Assembly: GCA_910579725.1 (NCBI GenBank)
Contig: CAJTUD010000083.1
Coordinates: 1 to 10,022 of the forward strand
DNA: 10,022 bases
Direction: 5' to 3'
Source of the DNA: an uncultured Oscillospiraceae bacterium
Lineage (GTDB): Bacteria; Bacillota; Clostridia; Oscillospirales; Oscillospiraceae
This document shows, piece by piece, positions 1-5,672 of the stretch; within the stretch, counting starts at the first letter, position 1; every line of letters starts with the position of its first letter. A program made the translations under genes and the position numbers. The notes beneath the pieces were generated by a model, which was not told the origin of the DNA, made no database searches, and saw nothing but the letters and a program-made list of their open reading frames with translations.

Positions 1-3
1 CAT

Positions 4-40
4 CCCGCTGCCCGCTGGGCTTCGCCCAGCGGGCAGCGGG
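4..40. repeat. Perfect 17-bp hairpin containing tandem heptamers
   Basis: Bases 4-20 are the exact reverse complement of bases 24-40, leaving a 3-base loop (TTC). Each arm is largely a tandem heptamer: CCCGCTG at 4-10 and 11-17, and CAGCGGG at 27-33 and 34-40. The hairpin directly abuts the origin-like stem-loop at 41-73. Short direct repeats beside the origin stem-loop are typical Rep-binding iterons in CRESS-DNA replicons, so these heptamers are candidate iterons. That role is inference. No T-tract follows on the plus strand, so it does not look like a terminator. Confidence 0.7.
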
Positions 41-73
41 GGTTGCCTGGATTATTGTATTACCCAGGCAACC
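41..73 (+). other. Candidate rolling-circle origin stem-loop with CRESS-like nonanucleotide
   Basis: Bases 41-50 (GGTTGCCTGG) pair perfectly with 64-73 (CCAGGCAACC) around a 13-base loop. The 3' end of the loop, bases 55-63, reads TTGTATTAC. Circoviruses carry TAGTATTAC and geminiviruses TAATATTAC at the same place in an origin stem-loop, so this differs from the circovirus form at one position. By analogy the nick would fall between 61 and 62. A Rep-gene remnant begins about 40 bases downstream on the same strand, as expected of an origin placed just before rep. Sequence and layout are seen directly; origin function is inferred, and the element is probably no longer active because the Rep is broken. 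Confidence 0.55.
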
Positions 74-111
74 TCTGTACCGTGTACTATCCAGGAAAAG
101 GAAACTGAAAT

Positions 112-317
112 ATGGGAAAGACACACGATATCAAAAATATCAATTAACCATCAATAATCCCGGTGAAACCTGGACACATGAGAAAATCAAAACAGTCCTT
201 AAAACATTGAACCTAAAATATTACTGTATGGCTGACGAAGTAGCCCAGCAAGAACAGATACCCCATAACTTCATCGGTATTCTTCCCGCTCCCCAGACAA
301 AGGAAGAAGCGGCGTAG
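112..317 (+). pseudogene. Truncated, frameshifted Rep gene of a CRESS-type rolling-circle replicon
   Basis: The frame ending at TAG 315-317 reads KYGKDTRYQKYQLTINNPGE, then a stretch ending YYCMADEVAQQEQIPHNF and a short tail. YQLTINNP followed by a helix and a (C)MADE segment matches the start of Rep endonucleases of Firmicutes integrated plasmids related to CRESS-DNA viruses (motif I). The next motif should be a metal-binding H-x-H (typically PHTHI). Here it reads PHNFI, so the second histidine is lost, and the gene stops soon after. The tyrosine motif and any helicase domain are absent. This frame has no start codon before Met at 228. An ATG at 112, behind AGGAAAAGG at 93-101, is in another frame and stops after 11 codons; one base lost just after it would explain this. 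I read it as a dead remnant. The family call rests on remembered motifs. Confidence 0.6.
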
Positions 318-340
318 CCTCTCGACTACGCCACTTCTTC
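303..340. repeat. Imperfect hairpin over the Rep-remnant stop codon
   Basis: GAAGAAG-C-GGCGTAG (303-317) pairs with CTACGCC-A-CTTCTTC (326-340): 14 of 15 positions with one mismatch, and an 8-base loop. It lies exactly where the AT-rich Rep remnant ends. No T-run follows on either strand, so a terminator is possible but not clear. It could mark the edge of the inserted element. Confidence 0.5.
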
Positions 341-449
341 AAGATGAAAATACTTCCTTATGAGGCCCTCGCTTATACCGCAGGGGCCCCCTTTGCGGCA
401 TATCCAAGGGTGCGCAATTGTTTTTGAATCCTTTTTCTCTAAAAAGGGG
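341..449. other. Intergenic stretch with two weak hairpins after the ABC gene
   Basis: No gene is seen. Bases 430-436 (CCTTTTT) pair with 441-447 (AAAAAGG) around CTCT, two bases beyond the ABC gene stop. Read on the minus strand this is a small hairpin followed by ATTCAAAAAC, not a T-run. A second imperfect hairpin spans about 374-402, with CCGCA 378-382 pairing with TGCGG 394-398 and a GGGG/CCCC core. Either could help end the minus-strand transcript of the TetR/ABC unit, but neither is a classic intrinsic terminator. Confidence 0.3.
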
Positions 450-3440
450 TTACTCTGTCCGCAATGCCACCACGGGGTCTTTCTTTGCGGCCACCCGGGA
501 GGGAATCAGGCCCGCGATGATGGTCAGCAGTGCGCTGATGGCCACCAGAGCCGCTGCGCCCTGGACCGGCAGAGAGGCCCTCAGTCCCGCGATGCCAGTG
601 AAATGCAGCAGCAGCGCGTTGATGGGGATGATCAGCAGCAGCGTCACCCCGATGCCAATAAGTCCCGCGCCCAAGCCTACGATCAGTGTCTCGGCGTTGA
701 ACACCCGGCTTACGTCCCGCTTGCTGGCGCCCACAGCACGCAGAATGCCGATCTCTTTGGTCCGCTCCAGCACAGAGATATAGGTGATGATGCCGATCAT
801 GATGGAGCTGACTACCAGGGAGATGGACACAAAGGCAATGAGCAGGTAGCTGATGCCGCTGATAATGCCTGTAACGGAGCTCATCAGCAGGGCTACGTAG
901 TCGGTGTAGTTGATCTCGTCCTCGCTGTTGGACACGGAGGCGTTGTACGCTGCGATCTTTTCCGCTATCTGGTCCTTATCGGCGAAAGTGGAAGCATAGA
1001 GATGGATGGCGGAGGGGTTCTCCAGGTCCACGTAACCCAGCAGGTCCAGATTGTCTTCATAAGTGGAGCCGGACCGGGTGGGAGGCATATAGTTGTCGTA
1101 AAGGTAGCTGTACTGCCAGAGCTCGAAGGGCTGGGCGCGGACGGACAGGGAGGAGGGATAGTCCAGGGAAGCCTGCATTGTCAGGGCAAGCTGCTCCTGG
1201 CTCATGACCCCCAGCTGGGCCTGGACCCCTTGGGCATATTGCTCCCGAACCTGCTGGGCGATGGCCTCTTCAATGCGGGCGAACAGGGTTTCGTCATCCA
1301 TCTCCGCGATATAACCGGAGACAGTCTCTCCATTCACGCCCATTTCTCCGGCATACTGGGCGATGATGGCATCCTCAATGCTCTCACGGGTCATGCCCTC
1401 CATCTGCTGGGCAACCAGGGTTTCCACGTACTCGTCCGAGGGCTGGCTCATAACGTCCATATAAGCGGCGGCTTTCTCCGCATCTGAAAGAGTTGTCAGA
1501 TGATCCTTGATAGCGAGGCGCTTCTGATCGCCGGTGGGTTCCTCGTCGTCCTCTCGGGGGAAGGGCAGGCCGCAGATCACGTCGGTTTCCTGGTCCGCCA
1601 TCTGTTCTTTTACGATGTCCATTTCCGCCGTGGTTTCAATGGCGTAGGCGGTCAGGGCGCCGGTGTAGCCAATGGCTCCCGTGACCATGCCGGTGGTAGA
1701 GTCCTCGCTGGGCCGGGCCACGCCCACCACTTTCAGCCGGGTGCCGGTATCAGCGCTGTTATAGAGGAAATCCATGCCTGTGTCCGTGGCGGACATGTCC
1801 ACCCAGGACCCCGAGGCAGGCTCATACTGGTACTTCTCCGCCGGCAGCAGCAGCTTGAAGTCCATGGCGCACAGCTCCTCATAGCTCCAGCTGCGTTCCT
1901 CCGCATCCAGCGTCTCGCCGTCCATGGCGGCGCTCAGGCTTTCCGTCATGTGATCCGAGGACATGAGTCCCAGGGCGTACAGCATCAGGTCGGAAATTTC
2001 GTTGTTTCGGTCCACGAACAGAATGACCTCGTCATAGCGCTCCGGCCACTGGCCGTAGAGCAGGTCATACTGGCTTTTCACCTGCTGGCCAACAGCCTGG
2101 CCGTCCTCGCCGGGCAGCATCTCCTCCCATACGTCCATCCGCTCGTACATGCCTCCCATGGTGGCGAAGTAGGAAGAATAATCCCCGCCGTACATGGCGC
2201 TCATGGCATCCTGCATCAAGGTCATGACGTCGCTCTTGACGATTTTTCCGTCCTCGTCCTGGGTGTAGATGTCAAAGCCAAAATCATAGCTGTACTGGAT
2301 GGTGGCCAGATCGGATATCCCGCCGCCGCCCTGGTCCAGATACTTTTTGAAAGCTTTCAGGTTATTGGTCTGCACCTCCGCTTCCACCATGGAGTTGAGC
2401 ATATCGTACATGACCGTGGAGGAATACACCCGGTCCAGACTGTGGTCCTCGCCGCCGCTGTTGCGGTGGGCTCCCATGAGAGAGGAGAGCAGGTCTGTCA
2501 TATCAGTGCTTTCTGCCTGAATGGTGATGGGGTAACTGGACAGGGTTTCCTCCTGTACCTGATTGATATAGCGGTTGATACCGGAGGAGAGGGAGAGAAT
2601 CAGGGCGATGCCGATGATGCCGATGGATCCGGCGAAGCTGGTAAGCACCGTCCGGCCCTTCTTGGTCATCAAATTGTTCAGGGACAAGGAGAAGGCGGTA
2701 AAAAAGCTCATGGAGGGCTTTTTCTTTCCTGCTTCCGCCTGCACTGGCTGCTCCTGCGCGCCGTTGCAGGGAGCGGAGTCGTCCACCACCCGGCCGTCCA
2801 GAAGACGGATGGTGCGGGTGGCGTATTTTTCCGCCAGCTCCGGATTATGCGTCACCATAATGACCAGTTTCTCTTTGGCGATCTCCGCCAGAAGGTCCAT
2901 GACCTGAACGCTGGTCTCGCTGTCCAAGGCTCCGGTGGGTTCGTCGGCCAGAAGAATGTCCGGGTCATTGACCAGCGCACGTGCGATGGCTACCCGCTGC
3001 ATCTGTCCGCCGGAGAGCTGGTTGGGTCTCTTTCTGATCTGGTCCGCCAGCCCTACTTTTTTCAGGGCCTCCTCCGCCCGGCGGCGGCGCTCCGCCTTCC
3101 CCACGCCGGAGAGGGTCAGGGCCAGCTCCACGTTGGCCAGCACGCTCTGGTGGGGAATCAGGTTGTAGCTCTGGAACACAAAGCCAATGGAATGGTTGCG
3201 GTAGGAGTCCCAGTCTTCGTCCCGGAACTCCCTGGTGGAGCGGCCGTTGATGATAAGGTCGCCGCTGGTGTACTGGTCCAGACCGCCCACGATGTTCAGC
3301 AGAGTAGTCTTGCCGCACCCGGAGTGACCCAGAATAGCCACGAACTCGTTCTCCCGGAAGCTGAGGGATACGCCGCGCAGGGCTGTGACGGTCTCTCCGC
3401 CGGTTTCATATACCTTGACGATGTTGTCTAATTTCAGCAT
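450..3440 (-). CDS. ABC transporter, fused ATP-binding and FtsX-type permease protein
   Basis: This 996-residue protein has an N-terminal ATPase of the LolD/MacB type: Walker A GHSGCGKTT (38-46), Q-loop Q90, signature LSGGQ (142-146), Walker B ILLADEP (162-168) and switch His198. A first membrane segment lies near 267-287, an extracytoplasmic region of about 560 residues follows, and the C-terminal FtsX domain has three membrane segments after about 855, including the ERTKEIGILRAVGASKRDV loop. The order matches MacB (one TM, outer domain, three TMs), but the outer domain is far larger than in MacB (about 650 residues in total). It includes a Glu/Gln-rich helical stretch at about 637-756. The start at 3440 is chosen because AGGAG (3447-3451) precedes it at proper spacing and MLKLDNIVKVY is a typical ATPase start; a longer frame runs into the TetR gene. 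The gene follows that regulator by 46 bases. The substrate is unknown; export of a toxic compound or peptide, or an envelope mechanotransmission role, is inference. Confidence 0.93.
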   Translation of the reverse strand: MLKLDNIVKVYETGGETVTALRGVSLSFRENEFVAILGHSGCGKTTLLNIVGGLDQYTSGDLIINGRSTREFRDEDWDSYRNHSIGFVFQSYNLIPHQSVLANVELALTLSGVGKAERRRRAEEALKKVGLADQIRKRPNQLSGGQMQRVAIARALVNDPDILLADEPTGALDSETSVQVMDLLAEIAKEKLVIMVTHNPELAEKYATRTIRLLDGRVVDDSAPCNGAQEQPVQAEAGKKKPSMSFFTAFSLSLNNLMTKKGRTVLTSFAGSIGIIGIALILSLSSGINRYINQVQEETLSSYPITIQAESTDMTDLLSSLMGAHRNSGGEDHSLDRVYSSTVMYDMLNSMVEAEVQTNNLKAFKKYLDQGGGGISDLATIQYSYDFGFDIYTQDEDGKIVKSDVMTLMQDAMSAMYGGDYSSYFATMGGMYERMDVWEEMLPGEDGQAVGQQVKSQYDLLYGQWPERYDEVILFVDRNNEISDLMLYALGLMSSDHMTESLSAAMDGETLDAEERSWSYEELCAMDFKLLLPAEKYQYEPASGSWVDMSATDTGMDFLYNSADTGTRLKVVGVARPSEDSTTGMVTGAIGYTGALTAYAIETTAEMDIVKEQMADQETDVICGLPFPREDDEEPTGDQKRLAIKDHLTTLSDAEKAAAYMDVMSQPSDEYVETLVAQQMEGMTRESIEDAIIAQYAGEMGVNGETVSGYIAEMDDETLFARIEEAIAQQVREQYAQGVQAQLGVMSQEQLALTMQASLDYPSSLSVRAQPFELWQYSYLYDNYMPPTRSGSTYEDNLDLLGYVDLENPSAIHLYASTFADKDQIAEKIAAYNASVSNSEDEINYTDYVALLMSSVTGIISGISYLLIAFVSISLVVSSIMIGIITYISVLERTKEIGILRAVGASKRDVSRVFNAETLIVGLGAGLIGIGVTLLLIIPINALLLHFTGIAGLRASLPVQGAAALVAISALLTIIAGLIPSRVAAKKDPVVALRTE

Positions 3441-3486
3441 AAAGATCTCCTGTTTTAATCGTTTTTGCCGCCGCGCGGCCAACTGC

Positions 3487-4083
3487 TCAGGACTCCGCGC
3501 CCCGGCGGATAATGGATGTTTTGAGAGCCAGCCGGCGACGGCTCTCCACAGCGGATAATTTTTTGCAGAAAACAGACATGAGAGCATGGCCTGTGATAGA
3601 AAACAGAAGATCCATCAGCGCCAGCCGTTCATCCTCCACCAGGTGTTCCAGCCCCTGCCAGTCCACACGGTCCATGACCTTCAGGATGATCTCCGGCAGG
3701 GAAAGGAGCTGTCCCGCGTCCATGCCCATGTTCTTTTGCAGGATGCTCATGAACAGCTCGAACTGCGCCCAGTTCTCCCGAATGTAAGCCAGCACCAGAT
3801 CGTACAGTGCCAGCGGCAGTTCCAGTGGTCTTCTGCCGCACTGGTCCAGACTCTTCATGATGGCCGCCTCCAGCAGCGCGTCATAACGGCGCAGCACATA
3901 GCGGAACAGGTCCGTCTTATCTGCGAAGTACTGATAGAAGCTGCCCCTTGGAATCTCCGCCGCCTGGATGATCCGGTTGATGGACACCTCGCCGCAGCTC
4001 TTGCGGGCAAACTCCGTGATGGCCGCTTGCAGGAGCTTTTCCCGCTTGGGCGGGGGCAGATTGAAAAAGGTTGCTGTTGGCAT
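3487..4083 (-). CDS. TetR/AcrR-family transcriptional regulator
   Basis: This 198-residue protein has a TetR-type N-terminal DNA-binding domain. Residues 13-30 form the first helix (KREKLLQAAITEFARKS), and the helix-turn-helix follows at about 33-52 (SINRIIQAAEIPRGSFYQYF), ending in the usual FADKTDLF. The rest is a poorly conserved helical ligand and dimerisation region, so no ligand can be named. It is the first gene of a minus-strand unit with the ABC transporter 46 bases downstream, the usual layout of a local repressor of an exporter. ATG 4083 is preceded by GAGGTG. A palindrome in the promoter upstream (4176-4188) suggests that it represses its own operon. Confidence 0.92.
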   Translation of the reverse strand: MPTATFFNLPPPKREKLLQAAITEFARKSCGEVSINRIIQAAEIPRGSFYQYFADKTDLFRYVLRRYDALLEAAIMKSLDQCGRRPLELPLALYDLVLAYIRENWAQFELFMSILQKNMGMDAGQLLSLPEIILKVMDRVDWQGLEHLVEDERLALMDLLFSITGHALMSVFCKKLSAVESRRRLALKTSIIRRGAES

Positions 4084-4167
4084 GTCTCACCTCTATTCTC
4101 CAGCCTTTTCCAGCATCTCCCAGGCGAACCGCTCTGGAAAATTCTTTCCGGCCGTGAGCTGCCGTTT

Positions 4168-4196
4168 ATCATACATGACAAGTTGTCACATGTCAA
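4168..4196 (-). promoter_or_regulatory. SigA-type promoter of the tetR-ABC unit with operator palindrome in the spacer
   Basis: On the minus strand the -35 is TTGACA (4191-4196) and the -10 is TATGAT (4168-4173), with a 17-bp spacer. The spacer contains the palindrome TGACAA-G-TTGTCA (4176-4188), perfect around one central base. A TetR dimer bound there would block RNA polymerase. Transcription should begin near 4161, leaving about 78 bases of leader before the tetR start. Sequence and spacing are seen; binding by the adjacent TetR is inferred. Confidence 0.8.
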
Positions 4197-4410
4197 TAGT
4201 CGGAGGAAGAAGTTTACAGCGCGTTCATATCTGCCGGCCTCCGGCAGACGGCACAGGGGGAAGGCCCATCCGGGGTCTCTGCCCAGCGTTCCATGTCCAC
4301 CCATGCTTTCACAAACAACCGGTCGGTTTAGGAGAGGTGCGGCGGAGGAAGCGCGAATCTGTTTGACAGCCGGAACTGAACGGAAGAGAAGCTGGACCGA
4401 AGGGATGGCA
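4197..4410. other. Intergenic region without a recognised gene
   Basis: No convincing coding frame or RNA gene is seen. A perfect 7-bp hairpin, CTGCCGG (4231-4237) and CCGGCAG (4241-4247), has no T-tract. A lone TTGACA-like hexamer near 4360 on the plus strand has no matching -10. The stretch separates the ribosomal operon terminator from the tetR promoter. Confidence 0.5.
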
Positions 4411-4447
4411 TCAAAAAGAGAGGTCCCGATTTCTCGGAACCTCTCTT
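4411..4447 (-). terminator. Intrinsic terminator of the rplU-prp-rpmA operon
   Basis: Bases 4416-4429 pair with 4434-4447 (AAGAGAGGTCCCGA with TCGGAACCTCTCTT). The stem has 14 positions with one internal mismatch that becomes a U-G wobble in the minus-strand RNA, and the RNA tetraloop is GAAA. Five Ts follow on the minus strand (4413-4417, partly within the stem base). It lies six bases beyond the rpmA stop and separates this operon from the tetR-ABC unit transcribed the same way. Confidence 0.9.
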
Positions 4448-4452
4448 GTCCA

Positions 4453-4731
4453 TCAAGCCTCGTAAACAGAAACCTGCTTCCGATCCTTGCCCAGCCGCTC
4501 AAAGCGGACCACGCCGTTGGCTTTGGCAAACAGCGTATCGTCGCTGCCGCGGCCGACGTTCACGCCGGGGTGAATGTGTGTGCCGCGCTGGCGGACGAGG
4601 ATGTTGCCAGCCAGAACGTGCTGGCCGTCGGCGCGCTTGGGTCCGAGGCGCTTGCTCTCGGAATCACGGCCGTTCTTGGTGGAACCGACGCCCTTTTTGT
4701 GGGCGAAGAACTGCAAACCAATGTTCATCAT
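4453..4731 (-). CDS. rpmA: 50S ribosomal protein bL27
   Basis: This 92-residue protein of the large ribosomal subunit is recognised from HKKGVGSTKNGRDSESKRLG near the N terminus and ILVRQRGTHIHPGVNVGRG in the middle. The N-terminal tail of mature bL27 reaches toward the peptidyl transferase centre. The first nine residues, MMNIGLQFF, match the Firmicutes-type cleavable extension that ends in LQFF before Ala; in Staphylococcus aureus this is removed by the protease Prp, encoded here just upstream. Two adjacent ATGs (4731 and 4728) are possible starts. The first is given; AAAGGATGG lies about 10 bases upstream. The gene is last in the rplU-prp-rpmA operon and is followed at once by a terminator, so obg, often next in Bacillota, is not linked. 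Confidence 0.97.
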   Translation of the reverse strand: MMNIGLQFFAHKKGVGSTKNGRDSESKRLGPKRADGQHVLAGNILVRQRGTHIHPGVNVGRGSDDTLFAKANGVVRFERLGKDRKQVSVYEA

Positions 4732-4765
4732 GTTCGTTTTGCCATCCTTTCTGTAAGATGCGGGA

Positions 4766-4782
4766 GGATAGGGAACCTATCC
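4766..4782 (-). repeat. Perfect hairpin across the prp stop codon
   Basis: GGATAGG (4766-4772) pairs with CCTATCC (4776-4782) around a 3-base loop. The prp stop codon (4777-4779) lies within the right arm. The hairpin sits in the 45-base gap before rpmA and has no T-tract, so an RNA stability, processing or translation role at the gene junction is more likely than termination. Confidence 0.5.
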
Positions 4783-5109
4783 GGCCTCCAGAACCTCTAT
4801 ATAACCGGGATACTCGCTGTGAAGCTCTGTGAGATAGACCATCATGCCTGTCAGAATGGCCTGACAGGTGCTCTCGGCGGTCTGCCCCAGAGAGCCGGGG
4901 ATACGAAGGGAGATGTGAGCGGTCCTCTCGTTGACCTTCACCGACGCGCACAGACCCATCACATCATTGAGCACACACTCAATGAGACGCACCGTACTGG
5001 TGACGGCGGCGCAGACAATGTCTTCGCCCTCACGGGCATATCCGCTGTGGCCGGATGCGTCAAAGCCGGTGATCCGGCTTCCCTCCGTATGGAACGTGAC
5101 GGTCGTCAT
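4777..5109 (-). CDS. prp: Ribosomal-processing cysteine protease Prp (YsxB family)
   Basis: This 110-residue protein matches the YsxB/Prp family, which removes the N-terminal extension of ribosomal protein bL27 in Firmicutes. The active-site region is clear: ASGHSGYAREGEDIVCAAV, with His21 and Cys33 at the positions expected of the catalytic His-Cys pair (His22 and Cys34 in S. aureus Prp). Length is normal for the family. The gene starts only three bases after rplU with no strong ribosome binding site (TAAGG is very close to the ATG), so translation is probably coupled to rplU. Its target, bL27 with the LQFF extension, is encoded next. Confidence 0.95.
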   Translation of the reverse strand: MTTVTFHTEGSRITGFDASGHSGYAREGEDIVCAAVTSTVRLIECVLNDVMGLCASVKVNERTAHISLRIPGSLGQTAESTCQAILTGMMVYLTELHSEYPGYIEVLEAG

Positions 5110-5112
5110 GCC

Positions 5113-5424
5113 TTACGCGCTGATCTTCTTGATCTCGATCTTGGTGTAGGGCTGACGGTGGCCCTGACGCTTGCGGTAGCCCTTCTTGGGATTGTATTTG
5201 AAGATGCGGATCTTCTTGCCCTTGCCGTTCTTCAGAACGGTGGCCTCCACCTTGGCGCCGGCTACGGTGGGAGTGCCGATGGTGGCGTTGTCGCCGTCGA
5301 GAATGGCCAGAACCTGGTCAAAAACCACCTGGCTGTCAGCCTCTGCGGGCAGTTTCTCGATGAACAGGGTGTCACCCTCCGCCACCTTGTACTGCTTACC
5401 GCCGGTAACGATGATTGCGTGCAT
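5113..5424 (-). CDS. rplU: 50S ribosomal protein bL21
   Basis: This 103-residue protein of the large subunit has the family hallmarks: the N-terminal MHAIIVTGGKQYKVAEGD, a central ATIGTPTVAGAKVEATVL, and the basic rRNA-binding C terminus FKYNPKKGYRKRQGHRQPYT. Length is normal. It is the first gene of the rplU-prp-rpmA operon, with GAGGTG eight bases before the ATG. A consensus promoter and a leader of about 120 bases lie upstream, where many Firmicutes carry an L21 leader RNA for autogenous control. Confidence 0.98.
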   Translation of the reverse strand: MHAIIVTGGKQYKVAEGDTLFIEKLPAEADSQVVFDQVLAILDGDNATIGTPTVAGAKVEATVLKNGKGKKIRIFKYNPKKGYRKRQGHRQPYTKIEIKKISA

Positions 5425-5545
5425 TCCTTTTGCACCTCACTTTCCTTTATTCTGAAGCACCTGACCGCGCTTCTTTACGGGCACGCTGTCGTAGGTGGCG
5501 CGGGGAAGAGAACCTCCGGGCGCACTTATACCCATTCAAAGCGGC
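5425..5545 (-). ncRNA. Candidate L21 leader (5' UTR of rplU)
   Basis: About 120 bases separate the predicted start of transcription from the rplU ATG. In the minus-strand RNA, CCGCGC (5498-5503) can pair with GCGCGG (5465-5470) around about 27 bases, and a competing pairing of CACCU with a downstream AGGUG is possible. Ribosomal protein leaders before rplU are an established Firmicutes class. Membership here is inferred from position and folding potential, not from a model match. Confidence 0.5.
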
Positions 5546-5551
5546 CTGATC

Positions 5552-5580
5552 AGTATATCAGCGGTACCTGGAATTGTCAA
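5552..5580 (-). promoter_or_regulatory. Consensus SigA-type promoter of rplU-prp-rpmA
   Basis: On the minus strand TTGACA (5575-5580) and TATACT (5552-5557) are separated by exactly 17 bases. The -35 is a perfect consensus and the -10 differs at one base, as fits a highly expressed ribosomal operon. Transcription should begin near 5545. Confidence 0.9.
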
Positions 5581-5591
5581 CTGCTTTTTGC

Positions 5592-5610
5592 GGAAATTCT
5601 CTGAATTTCC
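5592..5610. promoter_or_regulatory. Perfect 8-bp inverted repeat just upstream of the rplU promoter
   Basis: GGAAATTC (5592-5599) and GAATTTCC (5603-5610) are perfect inverted arms around TCT. The site lies 11 bases upstream of the rplU -35 and directly beyond the T-run of the neighbouring terminator. It could bind a dimeric regulator or form a small hairpin in read-through RNA. No protein is assigned. Confidence 0.45.
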
Positions 5611-5651
5611 AAAAAACAGCGGCGCAGGGGACAGAAAACGTCCTCTGCGCC
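5611..5651 (-). terminator. Intrinsic terminator after the NrdD-like gene
   Basis: GGCGCAGGGGAC (5621-5632) pairs with GTCCTCTGCGCC (5640-5651). One pair is G-T on the plus strand and a C-A mismatch in the minus-strand RNA; the loop is seven bases. On the minus strand the stem is followed after four bases by six Ts (5611-5616). It lies about 20 bases after the stop of the 87-residue gene and insulates the rplU promoter. Confidence 0.88.
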
Positions 5652-5672
5652 GGCCTTTTCCGAGAAACAGCG

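Noticed and set aside
1500..3431. Long plus-strand open frame (643 codons) opposite the ABC transporter gene
   Set aside because: It is antisense to a clear ABC protein, its composition is Gly/His/Val-rich as expected of a shadow of GC-rich code, and no domain is recognisable.
3441..3587. N-terminal extension of the ABC protein by 49 residues
   Set aside because: The extension would overlap the tetR 3' end, lacks a good ribosome binding site and is not typical of the ATPase; ATG 3440 has AGGAG at correct spacing.
4355..4400. TTGACA-like hexamer on the plus strand as a promoter
   Set aside because: No -10 hexamer at 16-18 bases and no plus-strand gene downstream.
3586..5604. Plus-strand open frame of 672 codons spanning tetR, the intergenic region and the ribosomal operon
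   Set aside because: It runs antisense through rpmA, prp, rplU and two promoters, so it cannot be a real gene; GC-rich third positions keep the frame open.
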